This document shows positions 46,501 through 60,100 of a DNA stretch of 64,000 bases, one piece after another. Position 1 is the stretch's first letter, and each line of letters opens with the position of its first letter. Made by a program: the position numbers and the translations under genes. Origin of the DNA: Bidens hawaiensis (Eukaryota; Streptophyta; Magnoliopsida; Asterales; Asteraceae). Under the pieces are notes generated by a model. The model saw only the letters and a program-made list of their open reading frames with translations. It did no database searches and was not told the origin of the DNA. The stretch is from assembly GCA_021521415.1 (NCBI GenBank), contig JAIQDT010005006.1, positions 158,191 through 222,190 of the forward strand, given 5' to 3'.

Positions 46501-49500
46501 GTGTTATGGTTTAATCATTAGTGACAACTCATAAAGATGTAATCCTGGCCGTTGGTTTATGTTTTGGTGTATTGATCAACGTACACGTGTCCCATGAGAA
46601 TATCGGTTTAAATTTTATTTAAGTTTTGAATATTTTGGGGAATATTTTAATGGGATAAACTATAAAGGCAATCTTGTTGTGAAAATAGGATTTGATGGTG
46701 GACATATTTGACTTTTATATTATTGATTATGTTGAAATATGTAGAAAAAAATTAAAATTGTGATATATTTTGTTGCTATGTATATATCTAACCGTCGTGA
46801 TCATGTATATCACTTTCTTGGTTGATTTTGTTGTGTACGAAAGTCTACATCCCGGGCACCACGTCTACACGTTGTTCATATTTCATAGTCAACATGGTTT
46901 GATAGACATGGAAATCAAAACTTGCAATCACCGGATGCGAGACATATGGGTAAAAATGTGCTTCATGATGATTATTATGAAAATTTGAATTTTTAAAATT
47001 AATGTTCAACTTAAATTTAAGATAGTATTAATATATACAACTAAATTTAAATTCATAATGATAACAATAAGTTTATCATGTTAAAAAGTGAAACTATATT
47101 TATCGGTTCTACTATTAAAAACAGTTAAACAGCCAATTAGTCCAATAATAGCTCACTAGCCCCATGGTTTTTATTACTAGATGTCATGAGTTCGAGTTTC
47201 TGAAACAATTTGCTCTAGATTGAAATTTGAGCCAATGAGTTTTCCCCAGTGTTTGTCGGGTTCCTCCTAGGTGGGTGGGATAGATCATCACAATTTATTC
47301 TTCAGACATAGAAGTGACTTATTTTTCGGGGTGATTCTGGATGTCCAACCGTCCAGACCTTTATTGTTAAATAAAATTAATGAAAATCATATTTATTGAA
47401 TAGTAATAAATTAGTAATCAATCAAGATTTTGTTGTATTTAAAAAATGAAATGTAATAGAAAATACTATCGATATTATGAGGGGAAAATTTTTATAAAAA
47501 CAATTTTTTATAAAATTTATTTATCATTTTAAGTAAATTGTAAAAACACACCGTTTTCCATACACTCAAGGCTAGGGCTATGAATGAATTGAATTGAACG
47601 GAACAAGACATTACTCATTTCGTTTGTTAAGTGTTTATCGAACAAACAAGCAGTTCACAAATGCACAACCGAAAAGATCTTCTTTTTCATGTTTGCTTGT
47701 TATGAAAATGGTTGCGTTCATTATTTATTGTGTTTGTCTTTTAATTTCATAAAAAAACACAGACGAAAATATGCGATTTTTATAAATGATAATGAACATT
47801 TTTAAACTCAAGTATTATCATAATCAACCAAAATAAATATAAAGTTAAGTAATAGACACAATTATCATTAAATATTTGACATGATATGTAAAAAAGTTTA
47901 AGAATGATAAAATACATAAAAATTTTAATGATCAAACATAAACAATAAACAAACGAACATCAATGAACACAAACAAATGGATATTAACAAACAACGAATG
48001 AACGAAGCGAAAATAAATGACCAAACACAAACGAACACATAGCCTTTATGCTTGTTTTATTTAGTCTCATTAGATGTTTTACAGGGACTAAGAAACTCTA
48101 ATCATTGTCTATTTATATCGTATAATATAATTTTAATTGTAATAAAGAAACCCGGCCTAGTGACATCACGTGGATGTATGATGCCTTAACCGAACTATGT
48201 AAATCACATGTTCTTGTTTTTTTACCATTTTGTTTGTGTGTGTGAGTGGCATTATTCTACAGCCTAGCTCGTTGCTCTGATTGATACCTAATAGTTTACA
48301 AACACAATTGAACGAATGTGAATCTATTCATGTTCATCCCTTTAATTAGCCGAACGAAATTCCTTTTCATGTCAGTTCATTGATCATTTAATGAACAAAC
48401 ACAAACGATCTTCCTACAAAAACACAAATAGTTTGCCGAGCATTCGTTTCATTTACCGTCCCATGCAATCAAAGTACTATTTAGCTAGTGAAAAGGTTGT
48501 AAGATTTGCATGCAAAGCTCAATCAACACAATATGGAGGAGAGAGAGGGAAACGTTGTAGGCACAACCCACTCCTGCAACAATGACACAACTAAGGACCA
48601 CCAAACAATCATGTAACCTTCAACATATGAGTTTTTACAAGCCTACACAACGATTTTGAAGCTTGTTTTATATGTTGTGAAAGAATTTCGAGATCTAGAC
48701 ACTACATTTGCGTGGCCAATTAATGTCAAATCTTTTTCATCTGATTTAAATAAGTTTTATTTAATTAATTTTGTTAAATAAGTTGCATATTTGGATGATC
48801 ATATTTTTATAACTTTAATTGTTCAATAACAACCTGATTTATAGTTTCTGTAATTATATAAATGGAGTATTTATGTTAGAAACTCTGTTTGTTCAAATTA
48901 TAACATTAATACATAATACAAGTTGTGTTACGAATATAATAATTGAAATTACAGTACAATCACCTAAACCAAACTCCAAGGATAAATAGACTTTGAACAG
49001 CAATATGGTGTTATGTAGTTAATAGAAATATAGAATCTTATTATACCAATAAAGCAACATATTTAGTTGCTATTATCATTTTCAATCTTTGACGATGAAA
49101 ATGAATAACTCACCGGGTAAAATATGGAATGCAGATTAAACTGAATTTTTTTATATAAAATATACAGTGAGTTACCAACTCAACTAAGATTAATTAACGT
49201 ATAGTTATGATAGGTGGCCCAATTATATGTGCAAGTTGCTTACTAACTGTCTGTATAATATGTATAAAAGTTTGTGTAAAGTTAATTAGATTTTTCAAAT
49301 AATGTATGGATAGTTGTATTACATTGTCCAGGGTTAAAAGTAGAAACGGATTTAAACTTTAATATGGATAAAGATGGTATAATGAGAAAAAAAACAAATG
49401 TTGTATACAAAACGTATTTAGAAATTTATGAAAAAAAACGTTGTAATTCTCTATTGTGGATTATTGTATGGACGATTATTTAATGTCAATAATCAAAGAT
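46501..49500. other. Intergenic region with hAT and SINE remnants
   Basis: No gene is supported. At 47110-47300 a SINE-like piece has GAGTTCGAGTTTC, close to a polymerase III B box. At 47570-48090 and 48290-48420 AACGAACA/GTTCATTT repeats, with TAGGGCTATG at the left, look like remnants of the hAT MITE family seen at 60118-60630. Confidence 0.4.
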
Positions 49501-49530
49501 TTTTGTTAATTAATCATTATTGTTGTCCAA

Positions 49531-49563
49531 TGCGTGTACACGCTACACGAATTTTTAACCTAG
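49531..49563 (+). mobile_element. Candidate Helitron 3' terminus
   Basis: CGTGTACACGCTACACG can form a 5-bp stem and is followed by AATTTTTAACCTAG and a T. The 5' end was not located. Confidence 0.4.
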
Positions 49564-50173
49564 TTACATAATAAACTAAACCATATAAAGGGTGAAACTT
49601 AATTGGAAATTAAGCTAATATAAGACACTAAGATGGCAAGACTTTTGAAGTTAGTCAGTTACCCTTATATGTATGACCTTAGTTATAAGTAAAACTACCT
49701 TAGTGTTTTCAATACTCTATTACTAAACATGTTCTTACTTGTAGAGCAAATCATAAGTATGTCATTGCATGATACAATGGTGCGATGCGCCGATACCAAT
49801 CATGACGGTAGTTTGAGAGCAGTAGATCTCCATTTAGCACTAGTACATTGGCCACATATAGGTGCATGCCAGCACACACCATCTATGGTCTCGTTACATA
49901 TATATCTTGCATATGGTTATGTTTGTGACTTCGAATCTCAATAAAACCTTGTTTGGTGTGGTCTGTTAACTTTCAGCTATCAATTTCACATATTAGACTC
50001 CAAATTTCAAATTTGAATATTAGTCTGGTGATCATATTTCATACTTTAATTTTATTTATCTTTGATATTCTTTATTATTGTAATAACTCCGTACTATTAT
50101 TGTTTCATTTCTTTTGTGCAAGATAGGTAATCGATATGAAATCAAGGCACACACTAGCAACATTTAGTTGTTA

Positions 50174-50309
50174 GGGTTGGGGGTTTGGTTCAATTGGCAA
50201 AGCCATTGGAGTTAGGTATTAATGTGTTGCTCCTATTGAGGCCAAGATTTCAAGCCCAACTAAGGACGCATTTACTGTAATTTAGTCGCTCATCTATAAA
50301 AAAGATTAG
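50174..50309 (+). mobile_element. Short SINE with 10-bp target duplication
   Basis: The 136-bp body begins GGGTTGGGGG and contains TTTGGTTCAATTGGCAAAG (A-box-like) and AGATTTCAAGCCC (B-box-like) about 60 bp later, ending in an A-rich tail. It is flanked by the exact 10-bp repeat TTAGTTGTTA (50164-50173 and 50310-50319), as expected from target-primed retrotransposition. The SINE family was not identified. Confidence 0.65.
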
Positions 50310-50319
50310 TTAGTTGTTA

Positions 50320-52059
50320 ACAAGTGTTTAAAACCATTGCTAGATTGATACTGTATAAGAAATATTGTAAAACTTCAAAAGAAAATCTAAAGAAAAAAAT
50401 AAACAAGAATGTTATGTTATCTACAAAAAATAAACAAGAATGTTATGTTGTTTTCTGTAATATTGAGATAAAAAGTATATAGCATATATCTAAACTTTTA
50501 TACCCATGTGTACATTGATCCAAATTACATGACATACATAATACGAATCTCCCCCACATGAGATGACATGTAGTGCTCGGGTTATCATATCATCAATCAT
50601 CACCCATGTGGATGGACCGACTCTACGAGTCAGTAGTGATCCCATACCATTTTTTTTAAATAATAAAAAGTACAACTTCAAAAAAACTTTAAATTTTAAA
50701 TTTAATATGTGAACAGTTTTGTTAATTTTAAAATACAAAATGTTGTAGAACCGAAATTTTGGACTCGGTTTTAAACTTTACAAAAAGTGAAAGTTTAATA
50801 ATTTTATAAATTTAGTACTGGGTGATCATTTTTATCACGAATTAAATTAAGAATTATGTACAAAAACAACATCTAACTATGAGCTAAATTATATAAAAGT
50901 ATCTATGTATTTTAATTTATTCTAATTTTCTTTTGCTGCTTAAAGCTTTTATTATATAAAAAGGAAAATGTAACCGAAAATATTTCATTTATTTATTATA
51001 ACGCAAATTATTTGAGAAATACAAATAATTGCTAGAAAAAGGACATAAGGAACGTGACAGGGTGTAAGATCATAAACCGTATAATACACATATGAACCGT
51101 ATATCGTATAATACCACATATTGAACCGTACAATTGCCATTCACAAAAATATATTCTTTAATTCTATGAAAAAAAAATTGATTTTTGTTCAGTTTAAAAC
51201 AAACAAGGTAATTAAAATAAATGATTAATCTGAAAATAAAATGATTAAATAAATACACATAACACATGGTATGTTGATATATCAATGATAATGCACATCA
51301 GGATGCTTATGCAGTAGCTGTATGCCCATGTTAAACATTTTGTCACCTGCATGATCATTAGGATGTTCAAAATCGGATATTAGAATTTCGGATAGTGGAT
51401 TTTGATATCCGAATCCGAATAAGATTGTACTAAAAAAAACTATACCGATACAACAAAGACAATTTAGGAGGTCAAACTATAAAAAAAAGTCGATTATAAG
51501 AAAACGTTGAGTATAAAGAAGCGACAATTTATAAGGTCAAGCTATAAATGCCGACTTTAATATCTATAATAATATAAGAAAGTGTCGACTTTAATATCTA
51601 TATTATTATAAAAAAGCGTCGACTTTAAGCCTCATACTAATATAAAATTTAATGCCCAGTATGCTGATATAAAATTTTCATTTTAATACACCGACGACAA
51701 TTTAAGAGATCAAACTATAAGAAAAGAAAACATGGACTTTAATTACCCATATACTAATATAAAGTTTGGCTGGACGAAAAATTAATGGACCCTTGCTACC
51801 AGCTACCCTACTCTAGTTCCGCCTATTATGGTAACCTTTAAAAAATCTATATACATGTTTAAAGACTTACATATGAGTAGGTCTTGATATATATAACCAC
51901 CAATCAATGTTCCATTGTTGACCGGTAACCATAGCCCCAGAAACAACGAGTATGTCCTGTGTGTCAAAAAGGAAAGAGAATTATAATGTGTATGTTAATT
52001 AATATCATGAAGCGAATTAAAGCATAGGTGATAATTTGAGACTTAAAATTGTAAACTAG
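50320..52059. other. Intergenic, no gene recognised
   Basis: AT-rich. Between 51470 and 51770 a motif like GCGTCGACTTTAATATCTAT recurs several times, which looks like an eroded tandem repeat. No coding sequence is supported. Confidence 0.4.
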
Positions 52060-53300
52060 GTAGTCCATATAGGAATATTGTGCACCATATGCAATAAGCC
52101 TCTAGCTAACCCATTAGGTAAGTGGTTTGCCAAATTATGTAGTATTTAAACAAATTTCACTGAAATCACCTAGTTCGTGATCGATTTACTAACCATAAGT
52201 GACTGGATTTGTCATTGTACACTTGGCTATATGCCTTAGCCAAAGTGGATACATTGTTACAAAGAATATAAATGTGTGATTGGTTTCGCCAACAAAACGG
52301 AATCACAACATATTCCTGAACCATGTTGCCTTTTTACTGCAGCAACTAATGCTATAAACATATTGTAAGTTTGCTTCTTTAAAGCCCATGATATGACACC
52401 TTCTCCGAACAAGAATATACAACCACTTGTATAAAAGTGATATATTGGTAATCCAACTTGTATTAGAATAGCATTCCATGAGTAACATTCTATTAATGAA
52501 GAAAATCCTACATAGGACGTAATAATCAATGGTCTTCGATGTTTGAATACTTTTATTATTACCAAGGAGTGATCAGTACCAGAAGTACTAGTACAACAAC
52601 TTTATTTTCCAACAATATAAGCAATAGCAGGCCGCGTGCATGCCATGACATACATTAACTATAACTATTCAAGTTAGAATATCGTATTAGTATTAGAAAG
52701 CATAAACTTAATATTGGGTTTGCCACACTTCTAAACAAGTTCTTTAGATTTTGTTGTCCTAGAGCTTCTATTTACCCTTGAACTTATTGTCGGGCATAAC
52801 GTTGAGTCCTTAAATATTACTTTCTATGCAAATGGCTTACAAGTTGCACAAGACAGAGTTCCTCTATCGTTTGCTTAAGCATATCCTTAATCCCTCTAAT
52901 ATGGAGGTAATTTGTTTATAATACTTGACACATAGATTCATCCACCTTCATCTCATGTTCTTTGAATTACCCAACATATGTAATAATTCATTATATTATT
53001 ATTGGCTTGAATTCACTACTTGCTAGAAGAATCATTTGCCACGTATTTGGATTCAAGATAGTCCATAATCCTTAACATGTATCAAAGAGAGAATCACACC
53101 TATCATTCAGATAGTGCAGATGTAACCATAATCTCCAACATGAGTGTACCCAGAAGTCGGAACATACACCGCCTTTAACTTAGTAAGAGGAAATGCATCT
53201 TCTTTTTCCACCTCCTAAAGTTGTATCCTTCAAGCTTCTCCAGTTTACCAAAGTTGGAGATCATATCATGAACGGATTCAAAGAGACATGATGATTATCA
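52060..53300 (-). pseudogene. Eroded Copia retrotransposon (gag and RNase H remnants)
   Basis: On the minus strand from 53270, NFGKLEKLEGYNFRRWKKKM HFLL matches the start of a common Copia Gag. FKEHEMKVDES and LKQTIEELCLVQLVSHL (52800-52980) match its later part. Next, at 52380-52450, TSGCIFLFGEGVISWALKKQ matches the Copia RNase H. VSTLAKAYSQVYNDKSSHL (about 52190-52250) and NLANHLPNGLARGLL (about 52090-52130) match the polyprotein tail. Protease, integrase and most of the RT are gone, and stops and frameshifts are frequent. No LTR pair was recognised, so it is an old, deleted copy. Confidence 0.65.
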
Positions 53301-54157
53301 AAAGAAAATACTTGTTTGAATGTGAGTGAGTTTGATGGCTTAGGATTTAAATTATTAGAGTCCTAGATAATAACCTGGATCATGTATTGCACCCTCTAAA
53401 AGAATTATTTTGACCCTATTGATGTGGTGGGTTACACGCAGTCCTTTTTGAGATCCCAGGTAACAAATGTGTAAGTTAAAGAAACTTAGAGCGAGAACAG
53501 ATTAAAGTTGTATGTCTGTATGAGACTTTGATTGAAAACAGTTTGATGTACTAGACACAATTCAGCTTATGAATATTTACCAACTCAGGTTTACTGGTTA
53601 CCTTTGGTAATATTTTACTAAGTTCAAACTGACTTAGTACAATTCCCTTTAGCTGATGTAGTGTAAAGACCAAATGACTTCATAAAATAAGCCTAAGTTG
53701 ACCAACAAAAGGTCAACTTTACAAACACTGATGTTTCCCAAGTATAAGTCGAACTTTCTGTAATTCCTTAATTCCTACCACTCATTGGGTCCGGGATTCA
53801 AACAGTTTATATGTAAGTGTACACTTCACACCTCCTGACCTGTATTATAAGTTTATAACACAGATCAAAGTCCTTTGGTCTCATTGTAACTAAAACGAGT
53901 CAATGAACCCCTAATTCCATTTTCTAATGCATGCATGCAGCTAACTTTTCTATTTATGATTTCTATTACAATATGTTTTTCTAATCTTTGAATAATTCAT
54001 CAAGTATTAGTAATAAAATTTAAAATATGGACAAAGAAAATGTATGTGGGTCAATACATACCTGAACATGAGCAGCATTGAAGCAGAAAGCAAAGAAAGA
54101 GGTTTGTCCTGATTAATATACAGAAAAACTTTGTATATACACTTTGGCATCTGGCTC
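53301..54157. other. Spacer downstream of the FAM91 gene
   Basis: No gene recognised. The part next to 54157 would contain the FAM91 3' untranslated region. The part near 53300-53800 may include an eroded Copia LTR. Confidence 0.4.
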
Positions 54158-57100
54158 CTATTTGATGCCAGAAGATGAAGCAGATGCGAGTGAAGCCTCA
54201 ACAATTAAAGAAACCGGTTGCCGAGCCTGAAGGCAAGCCCCAATATCAAATGGGCGCAACTCAGATCCGTCAAATAGAAGATTGACACCTGGCAGTATAG
54301 CTTCTCTGCTGTCTGTGTCATCTGTTTTAACGCCAGTTGAGTCAGAAGCCTCTTCAAACATACCCATGACAGTTTCGTAGATAGGTGAAAGAGCATAGGA
54401 TCTGCAATATCATCACAGTTCCCATAAGTTGTTATGAAAAGGAAGAACATCAATGGTCAAATTTGGGATCATAATAAATTATCAATAAATGATTATTATA
54501 TCAACCTATGCATAACGGTTTATTGTGATAATTAAATTAGCATATAGTCAATGGCGGAATGAAGGGAAAGACATTCACCACCGACCCAGATTAGGAAGAA
54601 GCAAACAGGTCAGCATCAAGTAAGGAACAAATTACTAAAGATGAAGGTGACATATATATTTCTGTAAATTATAAGATGCTAAACATCAGAAGACATGCAG
54701 ATCATTCACATCTCAAAGTTTAAGAACTTTTCCACTAAAACTCTTTATATATATTTATATTTAAAATACGGTAATTACGTTAGTTTAGGTGGGGTGGGTC
54801 AAAATGCAGTTAAGTTATACAAAGCCAACTGCCACCTCTTCTGAATAGGTGCAATGGCTCATATACATCTATTAGTTTAGTATATTTATCTATGTAATCA
54901 AATTGAATTGGTGAGGGTCTAATTGTATGTCTTATTAACGATAATACAATAATTATTCTATCATTCCTTTGTGTTTACTCTAAACTTTTACCCCCTGAAA
55001 ATTATCTTAATCAAACTGCACATATCCTTCCATACATTTGTTCCAGATTAGTATTGATCAAGATTTGGAAACTATATAGAGATTTATCTTTAACAATAAA
55101 GTCGGATTTTCGAAGGAAAATGTGAGCTGGACCCTCTAAATTTTCTCAGCTACGAATATCATCATCAACATCATCATCGTACTCAGTATATCCCACCAAT
55201 AGCAATGCTATGGTAGGGTCTGAGGAGGGTAAGATGTAGACAGCCTTACCTCTATCCCATAGGGATAGATAGGCTGTTTCAGGTGAGACCCCCGGCTCGA
55301 TAGTAGCTGAGAAAACGTGATTTTTTTAGAAAACGTGGTTTTTTTTAGTAGCTGATTTTTTTAGAAAATCCATGAATCTTAGTGAAAGATTTTTATTTTT
55401 TATTTTTTGGTGTTAAAACATTAATTTTACATTATATTAAGTTTTTAAACTTTTGACACTTTTCAGGAGGAAAAGTATTTTTCTTTTAACAATAAAGTCG
55501 GATTTTTGAAGGAAAATGTGAGCTGGACCCTCTAAATTTTCTCAGCTACGAAGAAAACGTGATTTTTTTAGAAAATCCACGAATGTTAGTGAAAGTTTTT
55601 TTTTTTTTTTTTTTTTTTTTTTTGGTGTTAAAACATGAATTTTACATTATATTAAGTTTTTAAACTTTTGACACTTTTCAGGAGGAAAAGTATTTTTCTT
55701 TAAATATGTAAAAAGATTATATGCCGGCCCTCAGAGCGAGAGGTTCCGTCGCAAGCCATTTATATAATTGAATAAATTCCAACATCAATACCTTAAAATG
55801 CTGCCATCAAAGCTGAGGACTTCTGAGCCACATCGCTGCCTATTAGCAAGTTTCAATCTTTGATGATCACTCATTCCAGAAATTGGAGAAGAAGGGTCTG
55901 TGAGAGAATTCCATCTTTGACTTGCATAAGTCATAAGAACTTTACTTTGACTTTTCGTCTGGTCAGCTTTTGGTTGATCTCTTTGATAAAACATTCTTGC
56001 AGTTGAACCAGCTGCTTGATACTCTGAACAAACCTCTTGCAACATTGTCCTCAGCTCTTGCATTGAGTTATGATGATCACTAAACAAATTTGTCTGAAGC
56101 AATTGTGACGACACAATTCTTCTACATATATTATTACATAAAGCAGGACTCGATAAAGGAATCCCAAATTCAATACTCAATGGGACCCATTCGTACTCAT
56201 CAGATTTGAAACTGTTGGGATCACTTGCTTTATAAAGCTTCAACAAACGAATATAACCAACTGTCCATAACGAATATATCTTGTCCCCCAAATTTTCCAA
56301 CAAAAAGTTCAGTTTCAAACTTTTGTTTTCATCAAGACCAAGTTCCTTCCCGATATCGGCAACCGAATCGCCCGAGTTCTTTAAGGGTAGAGGTACTTCC
56401 ATTGTGTTAAACTTTCCATGATCATCAAGATCATACTTGCTTAAAGGCTGCACTAATATAGCTGTGCGTTTTAAAAGTGAGTTTAAACAATGTAATAGTA
56501 TATTCCCATTGACCAAACGCTGGTCAAACTTTTCGTCAGAAGATTCATCCCAAGACCAAACAAGGGCTTTTTCACAACCAGATAATGGCGCAGGAAGCAA
56601 CCTTAAACACTGACCTTTCATAAGCACAACCGATATCGGGCCACTGCATGCAGCTGAATATAACACGAGTTTCATCCATGGTGTGATTGAGGAGTAAGAA
56701 GGGGGGCCAAAATGGACTGGGACTTTGGGCCCGGGAAGGACCGAAGAATGAGGGAGCGGTAACATCGACACGACAATTTCATAGTTGCGGCGGAACAATC
56801 GGTCCAAAGTTGTGGCTGCGAGTGTGGCTAAACTTTCGCACCGTAAGATATCGACATTGTATTTTCTTGTTTTCTTGTTAGTTACCTTTTCAGCATCGTT
56901 GGTGTCTTCGGAATCATCAGACTCATTAACAGTGTGTGCAGCTGTAGTGGGACCGGGGTCTTCGTTGGTTGAGGTGGGTGTGATTCCTCCGGATGTTAAA
57001 CATTCTAAAATAGACCGTAGACTAAATGCATGGTTGGCGAATTCTTGAAGAACTCCTTCAAATTTAGCTCCTTCTAATGAGCTAAGATCGTTGCAGAGGT

Positions 57101-60100
57101 CTTTTATGCTTGTGTGGCCTAGTTTCCCGGCTTCGTATAATGTTACCGCGTGTGACTTTAAGCCTGCAGAAGATACACGTAATGGTTATAAACAAGACTG
57201 AGATTAATATCCGAATGCTGTATACAGGAAAAAAACCAGAAACCCTAATGATTATAATCAACACTCCTTTTCTTGGAGAATAGATCGCTCTTTTAACCTT
57301 AACCAAACAGACGATTAAACACAAACGGGCTTTTCTTGTTCGTGTTTGTTCCTTAAGAAAATGAACATGTTCATGTTCGCTCACTAACAATATAAACGAA
57401 AGGTTAACAAACGTAAACGAACATAACTGAAGAGAGCTAAAACCAGCTAAAAGTAATGTGAAGAACAACATGTTGGGCCTAAAAAGCTATTAAAACTATA
57501 CTAAGTTGTAATGGGCGAAAAAACTTGAATTAATATATTAGCGAACGTAAACGAATGAACAGACATAAACAAATGTAAACTAACAACATACATGAACGTG
57601 AAAGAAAAAACATAAACGAATTTGAATGAGCGAATGTTCACAAACAATGAAGGAAAGAGACATGTGTTCATCTTCGTTTGTTTATTAGATAAAGGCATAG
57701 AAGAGCGACAAATTTGTAGAGAAGTCAATGAATATATGTTAAAACTTGGTCAAAGAGCTATTTTGGTATAGTCATGTTTAAAATAACTATTTTCTTGATT
57801 TTCCCAACTAAGTGATAGGTAAACTAAATAATCAAACCATTTGAAGAGGAATAAACTTACCTGGTGAAACAGAGCCCATCATAAGATAAGATGTAATATT
57901 AGCATCAACAACGAAAGCAACACGAGTATAACCGGAGTTATCAGAAGAATCTTGGTCAAAAACAGTGGAATCAACAGACATGTTTAAGGATCCGACACTA
58001 GTACGAGAAGCTTCATCATCATCAGATACTACATTTTTAGGAGAAGTTGGTTCTTGAAGCATGGAACCCGGGTCAATTAGTTTAACAGCCCATGCTAAAC
58101 GACAAGCAAAAGAAGCAGCAGCCTGTAGTTGTGACAGCTGGACCTGTAATGTTGTGGCCAGCTCAGCAACAGTTGAGTTCTCACTTGAAACCACAAAAAC
58201 AGCGTAAAGCAACCTGTTCAATGAAGTTCCCAAAATCAATATCTTATAATGTACTTTTCTTCTTGCACTAGTTAATTCAAATTGATAAACAATCTTCTTA
58301 CTCCTCAATGGGGTCTTCATATGACTGCTCTCTGTTTGAAACAAACCCTTCTAGCCTGCATACTGTATCATTCAACATGTCAGCTTTTCAACTTCATAAA
58401 TAGGGCAAACATGAAACAATCACAAAAAAGGGCATTTTTTTACATAAAATAGTAAAAGATACTAATTCTTAATTCCTAGTTATAGCAACCAACTATGAAA
58501 TCATCTAATATAGTGACAAACTTCAAAGTTTTTGTAAAAATAGCTACATTTACTTGATTCCCATATTAATATGATATTTTTGTTTTCTTATGTTGGATTT
58601 CTTTTCTAGTTTTCTTTTAGTAATACTAATAAGCCGTTATTCAAATGAAATATAAAAAATGTTGAAAAAGAGTTAAGTTCGGTTTTCTTCCATGTGGTTC
58701 GGTCAACTAGTTAAATTCAATATTGAAACCTTCAACCATTTGAGCCATTATGGTTTCACTTTTTAACCCTTTTTCGTCCATAATACTATCTCTGTTAGAT
58801 TTTTCCCTTGTTTATCAAGTTTTTTCTGGAATTAACTAGTTAAAATGGTCAAACCGCATGGACTAAAACAGAACTTAACTCTAAAATAACCACAGAAAAA
58901 GACAATAAGTAAAATGTTGTTATCTTTATGAAAATAAGTTTGATAGTTTGTTGCTAGTTGTTGCATAGCATCTTCCTACTTATGTATATTCCCTTTGTGA
59001 AATGACAATATTAACATAATAAGCACAGAATATTCAGATTTTATAGTGTCATAACGGTTAATAAAACTAAGTGCTACCTTTAAATCTATCCTCGGCATAA
59101 ACACAGACATCAAGGTAAATAAGTCCCCGGCGGTAAAGACCCTTGATAACAACTGGGTCAAATAACATGAAAGCATTTCCTTCCTCTTTGCATATTTTGT
59201 CAATTGTTCCACTTTCTTCTTCTGAAAGTTTCTGCATATTTTTGTTTACTCATAATCAGTACATGAATTCTTCCCTGTGGCTTGACCATTTTGCAAGTTT
59301 GGTACCCTGCTTCATAAAAAAACTTAGTCCAAGCATTTGTGAGAGGTTGCATTCATTTGAGTTTAACAGAAAAGTGATGTCATGTCCCATTCATGTGAGA
59401 GTAATTATGTGTTTTCAATTTTGAAACATTAATAACATAGTTTTTCAGCTCCAGAACTCTTGACGCCGACTTCATCACCTGCGTTTTTTAAACCGAACCT
59501 TCGATTTTTATTAGGGTTTCATATAAAATGGGATAAACTCACATGAAAGACTATTTTGTTAGGTTTTCAAATTTTAGAAGACACAATTACCCTCACATGA
59601 ATGGGGCATGACATAACTTTTCCTCTAAACCTAATAGGGATTAACAATGGGTACTAAACGTGCAACTCTCTCACAAATGTTTGAACTAAGTTTGCAATCT
59701 TTATAATATATAAACCAAACTTGCAATTTGGTCAAAATACAGGGACCATCTGTGCAATTTTCTTGACTAAAATATAATAAAAGAGAGAGATACAAGGCAC
59801 CTTACCTTAAATTCTTCCAATGTGAAATTGACAAGACAAACTCCCCACCAAGGTTCAATTGTGATGTCCACTGGATGTGTGGGCAATGATTCTCTAGCTA
59901 TTGATTTGTTCAGCTTCCACATTATTTTCTAAATAGCTCCGAATTCATTATGAATAATTAGATTAAAGGAAAAAAGATGCTTCAAATTATATTTAGATGT
60001 TTAGACAATAATTCAGAACAGGTACTAAATCTATAAGGGCATGCGGATATTAATATTCAAGTTTTTCTTTCATGTTGAGCCAATGCGTAGAGAACAGAAA

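Noticed and set aside
49729..49944. 71-codon frame with DTNHDGSLRAVDLHLALVHW
   Set aside because: The DxNxDG stretch hints at an EF-hand, but the remaining loop residues and second helix do not fit, and there is no gene context.
58355..59085. Search for a 7-nt microexon between FAM91 exons 6 and 7
   Set aside because: Needed only if exon 7 starts at the nearer AG. Using the AG at 58364-58363 keeps the frame (giving V-C-R-L where relatives have V-S-K-L), so no microexon is required.
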